Positions 22,641 through 34,079 of a stretch of DNA of 64,000 nucleotides are shown here, one piece after another. Where the stretch lies: positions 5,402,637-5,466,636 of the forward strand of contig JAGTTD010000003.1 in the NCBI GenBank assembly GCA_018398585.1. The letters run 5' to 3'. Every line of letters begins with the position of its first letter. Position 1 is the stretch's first letter. The notes under the pieces were generated by a model that saw only the letters and a program-made list of their open reading frames with translations, made no database searches and was not told the DNA's origin. This DNA comes from Simmondsia chinensis. Taxonomy: Eukaryota; Streptophyta; Magnoliopsida; Caryophyllales; Simmondsiaceae. A program made the position numbers and the translations under genes.

Positions 22641-23340
22641 GGACCATGTTGACAATCCGGGGAGATATCAACATTTAGTGGAACGTTTACTTTGCCTCAT
22701 TATCACTTGACCTGATATTTGTTATGCTGTCCAAATTCTTAGTCAGCTTATGCATGACCCATAAATGCCACATTTAGAGGCCGCCTATCGTGTACTTCGA
22801 TACCTTAAAGGTGCACCAGAACAAGGTATATCTTCCTAGTGACAATGACTTTAACATTCGGGATTGTTGTGATGCTGATTGGGCAGGTTGTCCTACCACA
22901 AGGTGGTCTACTAGAGGCTTTGTTATTTTTTTTGGGGGTACCCCAGTTTCCTAGCACTCTAAAAAATAAACTATTGTTTCTCATTTTTCAGTAGAAGCCG
23001 AATACCGTGTGATGGCAACGACGACCAATGAAGTGGTGTGGCTACGAAGGTTGTCAAATGATCTCAATGTGAAGATCGATCCATTGGCCCTTTTGTTTTG
23101 TGTTATTCAAGCGACACTCCACATTGCTTCGAATCCCATTTTTCATGAAAGAACAAAACATATAGAGGTTGATTGTCACTTTGTTCGAGATAAGTTGTTA
23201 GCCTAGGAGATCTCATCTTCCTTTGAACGATCTAAGGGTCAAGTGGGGCACGTTTTTACAAAAGCTCTTAGATTTCCTTTGTTTTCTTCATTTGTTCACC
23301 AGTTGGGTTTATTAACCTACATGCTTCAACTTGAGGGGGA
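22640..23340 (+). pseudogene. Copia RNase H relic (element 4)
   Basis: GRYQHLVERLLCL at 22660 and PDICYAVQILSQLMHDP at 22712 lead into VLRYLKGAPEQGI at 22795. CDADWAGCPTTRWSTRGFVI at 22870 contains the first acidic residues of RNase H. VEAEYRVMATTTNEVVWLRR at 22990 and HERTKHIEVDCHFVRDKLLA at 23147 match the E and the T-K-H-I-x-x-D-C-H-F-V-R motif. The gene ends near the PPT in LQLEGDR. In-frame stops occur at 22940-22975 and after LLA. Confidence 0.93.
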
Positions 23341-23341
23341 C
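23329..23341 (+). promoter_or_regulatory. Polypurine tract of Copia element 4
   Basis: CTTGAGGGGGAC directly precedes the 3' LTR. Confidence 0.85.
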
Positions 23342-23710
23342 CGTTGAAAATAGTAGAATTGGTATTTCCAAGTGCTTTATATTTTAGTATTCTTCTTGTA
23401 TTTTCCCTAGTATTACCTTGTACTTAGTTCTCCATTTTTTTCCTTGTAGTAAATAAGTGTTGTTATTAGGAAGACTCTCCCCTTGGTCTTCTCCTCCCAT
23501 AACTAGCCACCAGGGCCTTTATTGGCATTATTGTAGTGTTTAATTCTGTGTTTAATTTTTTATTTCATTTGATGCATAGGTCAGTATACTAGGCCTTTAA
23601 ATATTCTAGCTTGTAATATAAATTTAGTTGTTCTTCATGAATGAGAATCATCGATCTAATCCAAATATCTCCTTAGTATTTCCTATTGTTTAGTTTTATA
23701 TAATTTTTCA
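23342..23710 (+). repeat. 3' LTR of Copia element 4
   Basis: Begins CGTTGAAAATAG, with C replacing the T of the TG end, and ends TTTTCA. Full-length partner of 18670-19033. Confidence 0.93.
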
Positions 23711-24060
23711 TGTTAGATGACGCGATTTAAATAGCTCTGATCAGATGATGGAAGGGGCACGGAGTATGGTATGGGAGTATATAAGCTAGAAAACATTAGG
23801 GTTTTTGGCAGACGATACATTTTTCACTTCGTTTTCTCAAATTCTCTCTCAAGCTTTCTTCTCTCTAGCTTTTCCATGAAGAAACCCTAATCCTAAACTT
23901 CTCTGAGAAATTTTAAATGTGGTTTCTAACTCTTGAGCCAAGAACCATGGAGGTTTCTACTACCAGTGAGAAGCTATTATTGTATTAGGGTTATATTTTT
24001 AGGTTTCTATCATTGAAGCCAAGACTTAGTCTATAATTTTTGTTAGAAAAATGGATAATG
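23711..24060. other. Spacer with promoter-like text
   Basis: Contains GTATATAAGC near 23778 followed by a CT-rich stretch (ttctctcaagctttcttctctc, in part) that resembles a plant TATA box and 5' leader. No open reading frame follows before the LTR-like sequence at about 24060. It may be the promoter of a lost gene or retroelement. Confidence 0.3.
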
Positions 24061-24930
24061 TAAGGTCAACTTGAAAAAACTTAGGATAAAAAAAAAAACT
24101 CAAAGATTTGAATAGGGATTACCACGATGTGAAAAAACTTGGAAAAACTTAGGATAAACAAAAAAACTCAAAGATTTGAATAGGGATTACCACGATGTGA
24201 AAAAACCATTGTCTTAAATTCAAATTTGCCCCAGTACTGTACACACAAGCCTTTTGACAACTGACTCCAAAGGTTAACGCAGCAACCGTACCACCATGTA
24301 CTCGAGGGCTGTGGATGGGAGAGTCTTAAACAATTCCCAACAAGAAAATAAAGACAAGAGAGTAGAAGGAAGAGAGAGAACTAATTGAATTTTTTGTGTG
24401 TTGAGAATGACCTGCTAGATACCTTTTTTAGGGAGATGGAGAGGGCACCGAACTTCTTGGCCATAGTTCAAAGGGACTGTAACTGACCGGACTATATGAC
24501 TGCTTTAACCCTATCAGTTACAACAACATTAATCTTGCCTATGGCTAAGAATATCCCGGCAGCTTAACAAGGGCAGCGCTGCGGGCAGATGGCGCGGGCG
24601 TGTGTTGTCCACCTTAGCTGCAACAAGTGCTTAAGAACTTACTAAGCGCAATGGATGCTAGGATATTTATACAAGTTTTAATGTTCTTTCCAAACCGATG
24701 TTGGACACGATAAACAAGGGAAAGTGTCAAGCTCTTTTTTCTAGGTTGGAAATACTGTTGTAATATTTAAATGAGATGGGCTATTTTAGGCAAGCTCTTT
24801 CTACATTCTTTCAATATAGGGTGCGGGACTAAGACTTGGACAATCAACTTAGGAATTTCCCAATCTTGTTCTTTCAATGTGGGACAAGAAATAAGAAGAG
24901 CTAAGCTAACCACATCATTGTTTTGAAGTA
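24060..24930 (-). mobile_element. 3' LTR-like repeat of Copia element 5
   Basis: 24356-24905 aligns with 26409-26900 as a diverged direct repeat (shared: tttttgtgtgttgag, gatggagagggca, attaatcttgcc, gataaacaa-gggaaagtg). Both flank a minus-strand RT/RNase H relic, which makes them LTRs. The copy here extends further down, to about 24060. Exact TG...CA ends were not fixed. Confidence 0.7.
24070..24205. repeat. Tandem duplication, 2 x 68 bp
   Basis: 24070-24137 and 24138-24205 are nearly identical, both containing caaagatttgaataggga and ttaccacgatgtgaaaaaa. The second LTR copy lacks this part. Confidence 0.9.
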
Positions 24931-25399
24931 TAATTCTAGCATTTCCTCACATGATTCAAAAGAAAAAGAGGATTTTGCTGGGAAAGGAAAATAACATACA
25001 GTATCAATGTCTTTTGGACTTAAATTAATACTCAGTATTTACATACTTATACTACGTCTAGGTGAACTACTTCTTGAACCTATTAGAGTGATATAGAAAC
25101 AAGTCTGCACACTTCATTCTTTTCATATCAAGGCTCATCCCACTATTTGTCACATTTTGTCCTTGCAACTCCCTTGATAATTCATGAACACTCTACAGAG
25201 TTAGCCCGAACTCTCATCGGAGGCAAACACCACCCCCACATTCACATTGGCAAGACCCATCAGGTGTGATGTCCCATGCCATTCTTTAAGGAATATGGGT
25301 CAAGTTAAGAGCCTTAAGCTTAACCTCTACAACTGACACCAAATGTACCAAATAAAATGGGACCAAAAAGTGCACTACATCAAGTAATAATACAACTTC

Positions 25400-25970
25400 A
25401 TTTGACTCGTTGAACCCGAGAAACCAGGGACGAGTATCCATCATACACGGCTTTCACTCAATGAGCTTTAGTCCCATTCCTATTGCTATTTTTAACACCA
25501 TCATTCTACAAAGGCCTTTTGTGAGAGGATCGGCCAGATTCCTCTCAGATCTTACATGCTGGAGTGATATTAGTCCATTTTCAATCTATCTTTTCGCTAT
25601 GCTATGTCTGAGGCGTATATGCCTTCTCTTTCCATTATATGTCTTGTTCCGTGCTGTACCAACAGCTGATTGTGAGTCATGGTGAAGATGTACAAATGAA
25701 ACCGGTTTCTCGCACAGCGAAAGCACTACAAGCAAGTCTCTGAGCCACTCAGCCACTCAACCTGCCAATTCTAAAACAATGAATTCATATTCCGTTGTTG
25801 ATTTCGCAATACAGGTTTGCTTAGATGGCTTCCAAGCTATAGTAGCACTTCCAAGAGTACAAATATAACCATTAGTGAAATGAATTTCATTAACATTAGA
25901 AATCCGATTGGCATCACAATACCCTTCTAATATGGCAAGGTATCTCTTACAAAATAAACCCCAGTTCATC
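25400..25970 (-). pseudogene. Copia RNase H relic (element 5)
   Basis: Minus frame 25757-25969 reads LEGYCDANRISNVNEIHFTN and GSATIAWKPSKQTCIAKSTT, then EYEFIVLELAG, matching G-Y-x-D-A-D, W-x-S-x-K-Q-x-x-x-A-x-S-T-x-E-A-E-Y. DSQSAVGTARNKTYNGKRR and HIRLRH follow at 25600-25690 (normally D-N-x-x-A-I...K-R-R-H-I-x-x-R-H), and LADPLTKGLCRMMV with GMGLKP at 25480-25560 is the Copia terminus. CDAN shows one acidic residue changed. A frame break lies near 25755. Confidence 0.92.
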
Positions 25971-26417
25971 GTCCCTCTTAAGTATTAAAGCAATCAGGTC
26001 AAAGCATTACAATATTCTCAACTAGGATTATGGGTATATAGACTAAGCCTGCTCACAACATAGGCAATGTCGGGACGTGGAGTTCATCAAAAACATGACA
26101 CTACTAATTATTTTTGCATATTCCGATTGAGATGCTCCGATACCTTTATTCTTCTTTAAATTAACAGAATGATCATAAGGTGTTTTCATAGGATCAACAT
26201 CAAAATGATTGAATTTTCTTAAAATCTTTTCCACAAAGTAGGTTTGATTTAAGGAAATCCCTTCTTCCATCTTTATAATCTTAATTCCTAAAATTACGTC
26301 AGCCTCAACCCGATCCTTCATATCAAATTTTGAATTTAGAAAAGATTTGATCTCAAGTACAACTAAAACATTAGTGCCAAAAATAAGCATGTCATCCAAA
26401 TATAAAAAACTAATCAC
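25971..26417 (-). pseudogene. Copia reverse transcriptase C-terminal half (element 5)
   Basis: The minus frame 26043-26417 opens ISFLYLDDMLIFGTN, so the YLDD polymerase motif is intact, and continues LNSKFDMKDRVEADVILGIK, then SLNQTYFVEKILRKFNHFDV, all Copia RT landmarks. The frame begins abruptly at the LTR-like repeat (26409): the N-terminal RT half, integrase, protease and gag are absent. The frame ends in a changed segment at 26043-26090. Confidence 0.92.
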
Positions 26418-26900
26418 AAGAGAGTAAACTGGAGAGACAGAGAACTAATGGTACTCTTTTGTGTGTTGAGAGTGACTTGTCAGATACCTTTTATTGGTAG
26501 GTGGAGAGGGCATTGAATTTGTTGGCCAAAAGTAAAAAGCTCACTAACCTTACCTTATGACTGCATCATCCCCACCAGTTACAAAGTCATTAATCTTGCC
26601 AACAGTTAAGAATATTCCGGCAACCCGGGCTAGGGCATTGGGGCGGGCAGGCGGAGCGTGAGTGTGTGGTCCACCTTTGCTCCAACGAGAGCTTAACAAC
26701 TTACCAAGCACAATGGACACTAGAATATTTATGCTAGGTTTAATTTTCTCTCCAAACTCTTGTGGGACAAGATAAACAAAGGGAAAGTGCTAGGCTTCTT
26801 TTTTCAATGTGGGATATGGGATGAAGACTTGGAAAATCAACTTAGAAAGGTCCCCAACCTTTTCTTTCAATGTGAGACTAGAAATAAGAAGCATTAAAGC
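26409..26900 (-). mobile_element. 5' LTR-like repeat of Copia element 5, fused to RT
   Basis: Direct repeat of 24356-24905. It abuts mid-RT sequence with no PBS, gag or integrase between, so a large deletion joined LTR and RT. Compared with the other copy it also lacks the 24060-24340 portion. Confidence 0.7.
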
Positions 26901-27974
26901 TGTTCATGTCAATATTTTAAAGCATATTTCTGACAATTTTGAGTTCCTACATTGCAATTTGTATATAATTTGTAATAATCACCTATATAGTGGAGACTTC
27001 TCTAAAAATAGGAAGCCAAGGACGGTCTAAGCCTCGTAAAATTCTTGGAGTTCTTGTATATTTGTTAGTTAGTTTCGAGATCTTGAGTTTGTAATTTGAT
27101 CTTTTGCTTTTTGCTACTGTTAACAAGTTTAACACTAGCTACCTCACCAAATAACGCTAACAATTAGGAAAAGGGAAAAAATAGCAATAAAAATTAATTT
27201 TATTCCTTGAAGCACGATACCCACTAAACCTGGATTGTGAAAATATTTAAAATTATTCGTTTATTGCAGAAAACTACACAAAATTAGGAAATGGATAATG
27301 ACAAAACATTTAAAGAAATTTATCTCGATAAGATCAAGATATTTCAAAAGAAAAAAAAATTGCAAAAAGGATTCAGAAAATATTATACTAATTTTTTTTT
27401 CCCAAAAGGTTTAATATTTCCTTTAAAAAAAAAAGCTACAGGTAATATATCCCCACTCTATTTACTTTAGAGAAATACAATGGTAATTGGCAGAAAAATT
27501 AAATCAAAAATTTCTAGAGAAGTCACATAATTCATATGTTAAAAAAAATCTTTCAACAAAAATAATTTTTTTTTTTTTATAAAATTAGTTTTTTTCCACA
27601 ATTCGAATCGAGCTCTTACTTCTAATTTTGTAGCAAAATAACAAAAAATAGCAACCACAATAAATTCATTTTTTCAAAAATTAGATCACTTGTATCTATA
27701 TTCGGGTTAAAATAAATCAAAAAGAAAACTCATAAAATGGAAAAAGAAGATATTAAAAGAAAGGATTTATTCATAAAATAAAGTAGAGTGTAGAAAGGAA
27801 AGATTTATGAGACAAGAAGACCGGAGAATGACATGAATAATTTTCCAAGTGCTTTTTCAAGTGCTTTTGGTGGGGCTTTACATAGACCTACATGTGCCTT
27901 TGGGGAAGAGACACACCTCTTCAAAAATGTTAAAAAAATGTTATGGGTTGTAAGTTTCACAACACAATTCTAGG
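26901..27974. other. AT-rich intergenic DNA
   Basis: Poly-A and poly-T runs; no ORF with a recognised motif. The plus frame 26809-27030 overlaps the LTR repeat and is not a gene. Confidence 0.55.
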
Positions 27975-28575
27975 CGAGGCCTCTTGACCTAATGAGTCCG
28001 CCAAACTCGACTATGCCTAACACGAAAAATTTTGGGTTATTCGGGTTTGAGTCATATTAGGTTGGGGTCATTCAATCTTTGACTTAACCCTAATTTTTTG
28101 GGCCAAATTCGAATCAATTCATTAAATCAGGTCCATAATTAACAGGTCTATACCTATCCTATCAAGATACATGATTTCAAAAGTTATTAAAAAGAAACAA
28201 CACAAATATAAATAGAACCTTTTTTGGGGTTGGAATATTCAGGCAAGAATATCGCTACCTCAGCTCGTGAGGACCATAATGACAGAAGTAGGAACATGAA
28301 CATATATGCAACTATTGGGGTTCTAATGAGTGTTAATTTTCTTTTGCGATGGAGAATGGAGTATCCATGATGACAACTCATTACATGTGTTATATTAGGG
28401 AGATTAGATCATAAACATTTAAAGCTATTTTGAGTATAGTAAACTATATAAATGTTGGAATAATGTTCTCATATGTAGATTATTATTCGACACAGGATTT
28501 TCAAAGTTTGTAATATGTTACGTATACAATCATATTATTGTACTGAATATTATTTTCTTCGGTTATTTATATTTT
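27975..28575 (-). repeat. Inverted segmental duplication, copy B
   Basis: Reverse complement aligns with 4555-5135. Homology stops near 28562-28575, exactly where the foldback element at 28562-29105 begins. Confidence 0.7.
28187..28381 (-). pseudogene. Second copy of the small secreted-peptide-like ORF
   Basis: The minus frame contains IVAYMFMFLLLSLWSSRAEV and IFLPEYSNPKKGSIYICVV (separated by a residue), parallel to the 38-aa ORF at 4796-4912. The position equivalent to the start ATG there is ATT here, so translation would have to use an upstream ATG (giving a different N-terminus) or the internal M of AYMFMF. The stop of copy A (TGA after YT) is also not shared, so the frame runs five codons further. 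It may be a pseudogene or a diverged paralogue. The frame has stayed open despite many substitutions. Confidence 0.4.
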
Positions 28576-29105
28576 AGTACCTCGACGTTTTTAAAAGTAA
28601 TAAAAAGAATCCTAACCTTTTGGACTTAATAAAAAAAGCCTATAAGTATTTGTTCTATTAATAAAAAGGCCATTTTTCCAATGTAATGATGTCACTTTTA
28701 GTTGAAGGAGATGATGTGGAGCCTACTTTTTTTTATTAATGCTACAACAAAATGAGAAAATACCCTTAAATACCCTTATTCTTACTTTATAAATATGAAA
28801 TTCGAGGTATTAATTATGTAGAAACTATTGATTTTCAATTAAATTGGTTTAAAAACATGGCTATTAAAGGATATTTTTGTCATTTTACTATATATTTAAT
28901 AGAAAAAGAAGTTGACACATCAGATCTGTCGACTAAAAGTGTCCCCATCACCACGGAGATGGGTCTTTTTATTATTACGACAAAAAATTATGGGCCTTTT
29001 TATCAAAACAATAAAAACTCATGGGCCATTTTATTAACTCAAAAAGGCTATGTTACTTTTTATTATTTTCAAAAATGTTGAAATATTAAAATATAAATAA
29101 TCATA
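28562..29105. mobile_element. Foldback MITE-like element
   Basis: The left arm (28562-28725: gttatttatattttagtacc, then aataaaaaga...ttggacttaataaaa) is the imperfect reverse complement of the right arm (28940-29105). The arms are about 160 bp and the centre contains a short open frame (28857-29081) that is simply the arm sequence. No transposase and no clear target duplication; classification as MITE is inferred from structure. Confidence 0.65.
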
Positions 29106-29270
29106 TTTTATTCATATCTTATATTGTTGAAGATTCAAAAACATTTTCATTGATATTAAAGGATCATTTTTATTATTTTCCAGAAATGTCGGGATATTAA
29201 AATATAAATAATTATTTTCATCATATCTTATATTGTTGAAGATTCTAAAATATTTCCACTGATATTAAAC
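29061..29270. repeat. Tandem duplication, period about 110 bp
   Basis: 29061-29160 and 29171-29270 both read tattattttc, then aaatgt, attaaaatataaataat, and catatcttatattgttgaag. The first copy overlaps the right arm of the foldback element, so the element end was duplicated. Confidence 0.85.
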
Positions 29271-29279
29271 TATGTATTT

Positions 29280-30630
29280 TATATTTTTTAATTTAATTAA
29301 CAGAAATATTTTAAAAAATTGCTTCATTAATACATATACTGATATTAAAACTTTTACATATACTCTTCAACTAGTATAACCCCGGGCAACGCACGGTGGG
29401 TGTTTATAATTTTAAAAAGATTTCATATGTAATATTTTTTTTTCTATTGTTATTATGGTGATTTTATAAAATTAATTAAATTTGGCTTAAATAGTAAAGG
29501 GAAGTCCATCACTAAATTCATATATTCTATAATATAATGTTAAAATTAGTAAAACATAAAAATTATTGTATGATTGAGTAAAATATATGTAATATTTAAA
29601 ACAACTAATACTGTACAACCATATAAACCCTTTTGGAAATACAGACTTCTGACTTCCTTCTTTTCACAGTTTCACCTTGGAAAATTTCTCTAAAGAGAAA
29701 TAATATTTCAGAATTTAAAACTTATATTTTCTAAAATAAAGGTCTGAGGGTCAAATTTTGGAATGGACTGCAGGGGCATCTAACCCTTTCACATACAATA
29801 ATCATTTTCCCTTCCAATTGATTAAATGAAACATAAACTTCTATGAATATCATATTTAAGAAATTTTGATGAGGTTTTTCTTGTTTTCATGATTCCCATT
29901 AACTTTTTCGACCTTAAATAATTGAGATGGAAAGTTAGAATTAATATATGCAACATAAATATGGACGATAAATGTTACCTCCACGTAATATGATCAATGA
30001 TTGGTTTAGGGATCGAGAGATGATGACCAACTGCCTACAACATCCTTCTCCTAGTGTTGTCACTGCCTCTTCTGAGTAAGAATTTTAATGAAAGTTAATA
30101 AGCGATCGGCTAAATATATATGCAAAGAGATGATTTATAAATATAAGCACATGTAATTCATCAAATAAGTCTTATTGCACATTGAATATAAGAAATACAG
30201 TACACTTTGTCAATTCATCGAATTTCTAAAATGATTAATGAGAGGAAAAGAACGAGAAAAAAGAATATGACATTAGGTGAGAGAAAATAAAGGGGAAATA
30301 TGAACTCTCCATATTATGGTGAAGATTTTGGAAGAGAAATTATTAGTTATTTTGCGTAATTTACTTTGTTGTTGTAATATAATTATATATATTAAATAGA
30401 TAGTGGGTGATTAAGATTATAATTAAAAATATATTTTAATTTATTAGAAAACTAAAAAACAAGTGCTTAGAAAATATAGGATTTAGGTAAGGAAGGGATT
30501 TGGAGAGGGAGGGCAACTCCTTCTTAATCTATTCAATATATTATTGTAGAGGCCTCAAACTTCCAAAAACCCTCTATACCCCAAATCTTGCAATTTCAAA
30601 GCTACCTATCACCTTACCCTCTAAATTTGA
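29280..30630. other. AT-rich intergenic DNA
   Basis: No gene recognised. ctagtataaccccgggcaac followed by gcacggtggg at 29372-29400 is a short GC-rich motif of a type that recurs in plant dispersed repeats; no partner is present in this window. Confidence 0.5.
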
Positions 30631-30637
30631 CCACTTT

Positions 30638-30800
30638 AATGCTAAAACAGAAATTTAATACTGAATGGAGCCAATTGAAGACAAAAAAGTAAAATTGAGG
30701 AAGGATTTCTAAAGCCGAACATTGCATAAAATAGGTAAACAACATTAATGCTAAAGCAAAAATTTAATACTGAATGGAGCAAATTGAAGACGAGTATGAA
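30638..30800. repeat. Direct duplication, period about 108 bp
   Basis: The block taatgctaaa-a/g-ca-aaatttaatactgaatgg occurs at 30638 and again at 30746, followed in both by a matching aattgaagac. Confidence 0.85.
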
Positions 30801-30884
30801 GCATTGCATAAAATGGGTAAATAAAAATTTACAAAATTCGATCAAAAAAAAAAAAAAAAACACAATATATTGAATAATTATTCA

Positions 30885-31530
30885 AAAATTAGCAAATAAT
30901 TTTATATTTAGCTGATGTTTGTAATTCTATAGCTTAGCGTTTGGTTTTTTTTTTTTTTTTTTTTTGGGATCAAGTGGTTTCATAATATATTAATCCTTCA
31001 ATATTTTTCTAAAAACCACATGTATTTTATTTACAGCTAATATTCTAATTTCTTAGTCTTTTAACTTTTCAAAGTATGCTTAAATTACTCTCATTTTTGT
31101 TTCAAATATTTTTTAAGTTTAATATATGACAAAATTGACTCCTTAACCTTTAATTAACCAAAGTAACCCAAATTTATAAGAAATATAATTAACATAAAAT
31201 GATGATTATATGTATTTACCCAATTTTTACCCAATTATTACCCAATTAACATATAATGATGATTATATGACAAAATTAATTACTTATCTTTTAATTTTTT
31301 CCACGAAACACTATTAACGTAAAACATTAAATGTAAATTAAAACCTAGATTTTATTTCAACCTTTTAAAATCCATGAATATATACATATGAGTGTTGAAA
31401 TAAATTCAAAACAGAAACCTTTCCCATTCAACCTTCTAAATCTATTAATGATGCTGAAATCAATTCAAATTTTGAAAACACAACTGTAACCAAAACACAA
31501 TAAAGACATGAAATGATGATTATATAAATT
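30885..31530. repeat. Direct duplication, copy 1 (~640 bp)
   Basis: Nearly identical to 32195-32825 over the whole length, including poly-T tract, gtttcataatatattaatcc and cctttcccattcaaccttct. Non-coding. The second copy has a shortened ttacccaatt repeat. Confidence 0.9.
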
Positions 31531-32194
31531 TACAATAACGTTAAAATGTAAAACGTAAAATGTAAATTATTATATGTTATGAAAATAGAACCCAAAGAAC
31601 CTCCACTTTTTAGGAAATAAGCCACAAAACCAAAACCAAAAAGGGTTGACAGTTCGAGGCATGATACCCTTCTCCCCCTCTTTGTACTAAAAAAAAAAAA
31701 ACCAAAGAAATCTGAAATCACAGGGGCCATTCATCAATGGAGCACAAAATGGAAAATTATTGGCAACAACACTAGGGCGACCGTGAGCACAAAAAGCAAC
31801 ACTTTGGTAAGAGTTTTGAGTTTTACTTTTTTTTTTTTTTTATAAGGCTTGATAATATATTAGATCATCAATATTTTGGGATAAAATAATTAATAAATAA
31901 TATAAGCTCCGTATAAATATAATGCGCCGATTAGAGATACATTTTGAAGAATTAGGAAGATTCGACAGAGAATTAGGGTTAGAGAAGAGAATCAGAGAGA
32001 GAAAGAAGATTTGGGTTAGAAGAAAAGTAGAAGGAAAGGAAGAAGAAAAACAAAATTTTATGGTAATATTTTTTCTTAATTATATTTTTGCTTAATTAGA
32101 GTTTAGTCTTGCAGCTAATAGTAATCAGTTTATATTTTATATTTTTATTGATCACTTTATATTTTGTATGTTCAAGGTACTTATTAGTCATTTA
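31531..32194. other. Spacer between the two duplicated blocks
   Basis: No recognised gene. A purine-rich stretch with GGGTTAGAGAAGAGAATC at 31975-32050 resembles a plant 5' leader, but no reading frame follows. Confidence 0.4.
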
Positions 32195-32825
32195 TAAATA
32201 GCAAATAAGTTTATATTTGGCTGATGTTTGTAATTTGTATAGCTTGGCATTTGGGTTTTTTTTGTTTTTTTTTTTTTTTTTTCCTTTGGATAAAGAGGTT
32301 TCATAATATATTAATCCTTCAATATTTTTCTAAAAACCACATGTATTTTATTTACAGCTAATATTCTAATTTCTTAGCCCTTTAATTTTTCTAAGTATAC
32401 TTAAATTATTCTCATTTTCGTTTCATATATTTTTTAAGTTTAATATATGACAAAATTGATTACTTAACTTTTAATTAACCAAAGTAACCCGAATTTATAC
32501 GAAATATAATTAACATAAAATGATGATTATACCCAACTTTTACCCAATTAACATATAATGATGATTATATGACAAAATTGATTACTTATCTTTTAATTTT
32601 TTCCACGAAAAACTATTAACATAAAACGTAAAATGTAAATTAAAACCCGGATTTTAATTCAACCTTTTAAATCCATGAATATATACATATGAGTGTTGAA
32701 ATAAATTCAAAACCGAAACCTTTCCCATTCAACCTTCTAAATCCATTAATGATGCAGAACTTAGTTCAAATTTTGAAAACACAACTGTAGCCGAAACACC
32801 ATAAAAACATAAAATAATGATTTTG
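32195..32825. repeat. Direct duplication, copy 2 (~640 bp)
   Basis: Partner of 30885-31530, offset about 1.3 kb. High similarity suggests a recent tandem duplication of about 1.3 kb, whose second spacer is replaced by the array at 32830. Confidence 0.9.
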
Positions 32826-32829
32826 GAGT

Positions 32830-33400
32830 TGTTTCACCGTTGTGACGGAGATAATGCCGAGCCTGTGACCTTGGGGGTGAAATCCCATAGTCGTGAAAAA
32901 TGATTTGTGCCGTCAAGATGAAGGGGCCGAAGTTGTGAATCGAGATGAAGTCCCCTAGTCCTATAATGATTTATACTATCGTTCAAATGAAGTTCGGACT
33001 GTGAATAGGGACGAAGTCCCCCAATCTTGAAATGATTTGCACTGTGGTTGAAATGTAATGAAATGACTGAGGCGAAGTCTTAAAATGATTTACACCACCG
33101 TTGAAATGAAGTGAAATGACTGAGGTGAAGTCTTAAAATGATTTGCACTACCGTTGAAATGAACAAAATGACTAAGGTGAAGTCCCTCAGTCTTAAAATG
33201 ATTTGCTCTATAGTTGAAATGTAATGAAATGACTGAGGCAAAGTCCCAAAATGACTTGCACCACCTTTGAAATGAAATGAAATGACTGAGGCAAAGTCCC
33301 AAAATGATTTGCACCACCATTGAAATGAAATGAAATGACTGAGGCGAAGCCCCATAATCCTAAAATGATTTGCACACCACCAAGGATAAGGAATCAAGAA
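32830..33400. repeat. Minisatellite, unit about 55-65 bp
   Basis: About nine imperfect copies of a unit containing aaaatgatttgcaccacc, gttgaaatga and gactgaggcgaagtcc. Open minus frames across it (33080-33397, 33090-33320) are repeat translations, not genes. Confidence 0.9.
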
Positions 33401-34000
33401 TGAAGGCCAAGTCTTTCAGCTTCTACCACTCATTAAATGATTTTTATTGTGGACGCCTTTTTTTAATTTGACCTTACTTGATTTAGCAAGGCTAAACAAT
33501 ATTTCCCAAAAGTTATTTGGCATATGGCTATGTCTGATTTTGAGATAGTGATATTGCGCAGCTTATGAAGTAATTTAAGTATGGTGGAACTCCATCTCTT
33601 TTACTAAATAACCCTTGCTAGTGCTTTTGTAAGTGAAAAATTGCCATGCTAGTACACGATGAGTTAGCTTGTGCCATAGCAGCACATTGAGTCCCCTTGC
33701 AAGAATTGTTTGCTTTGGGATTTTCTTCATAAGTGTATAGCATATGCCAATGAGGAATTCATGGAGTAATTGGATTAGCCATGGATGGGGAGAGACAACA
33801 TACATGCCTTGTGAATTCCAAGGGAGTTATGAGAGCTCTTACGTGCCAAAACAAAGTCTTTGGAATGAATCGTACAACCTAGCAGCCTTGTTATAAGTAC
33901 TTTTACTATCCTAGAACTCAATACTTTTATGTTTTCTTTGATTTGGACTTATGTTTTGGTGTTGAATAATGTGCGTTTTGTATTTCAAAGTCATTAAGGG
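33401..34000. other. Spacer with LTR-like style
   Basis: No gene recognised; the minus frame 33575-33805 has no motif. It joins two tandem arrays and may be part of a retroelement leader. Confidence 0.35.
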
Positions 34001-34079
34001 TAGGGTCGATGACCTTATTCCGTTATTACTCTTATTTTAGAATTGTCATATCTGATTGTTAATTTGACAATTTATGAGT

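Larger units (their letters stand above)
18670..23710 (+). mobile_element. Full-length Ty1/Copia retrotransposon (element 4)
   Basis: A complete frame of parts is visible: 5' LTR 18670-19033, PBS 19034-19045, gag, protease, integrase, RT and RNase H in Copia order, PPT 23329-23341, and 3' LTR 23342-23710. The LTRs are similar in length (364 and 369 bp) and align along their whole length with many substitutions, so the insertion is old. The flanking five bases (CATTG left, TGTTA right) do not match, so no target duplication is seen. All coding domains carry stops or frameshifts. Confidence 0.93.

Noticed and set aside
33080..33397. Repetitive minus-strand protein with recurring SHF-x-SF words
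   Set aside because: Simple translation of the ~60-bp minisatellite; period explains the pattern.
32830..33400. CRISPR-like alternation of repeat and spacer
   Set aside because: Spacers are as similar as repeats, units are imperfect, and the context is a plant genome without cas genes.
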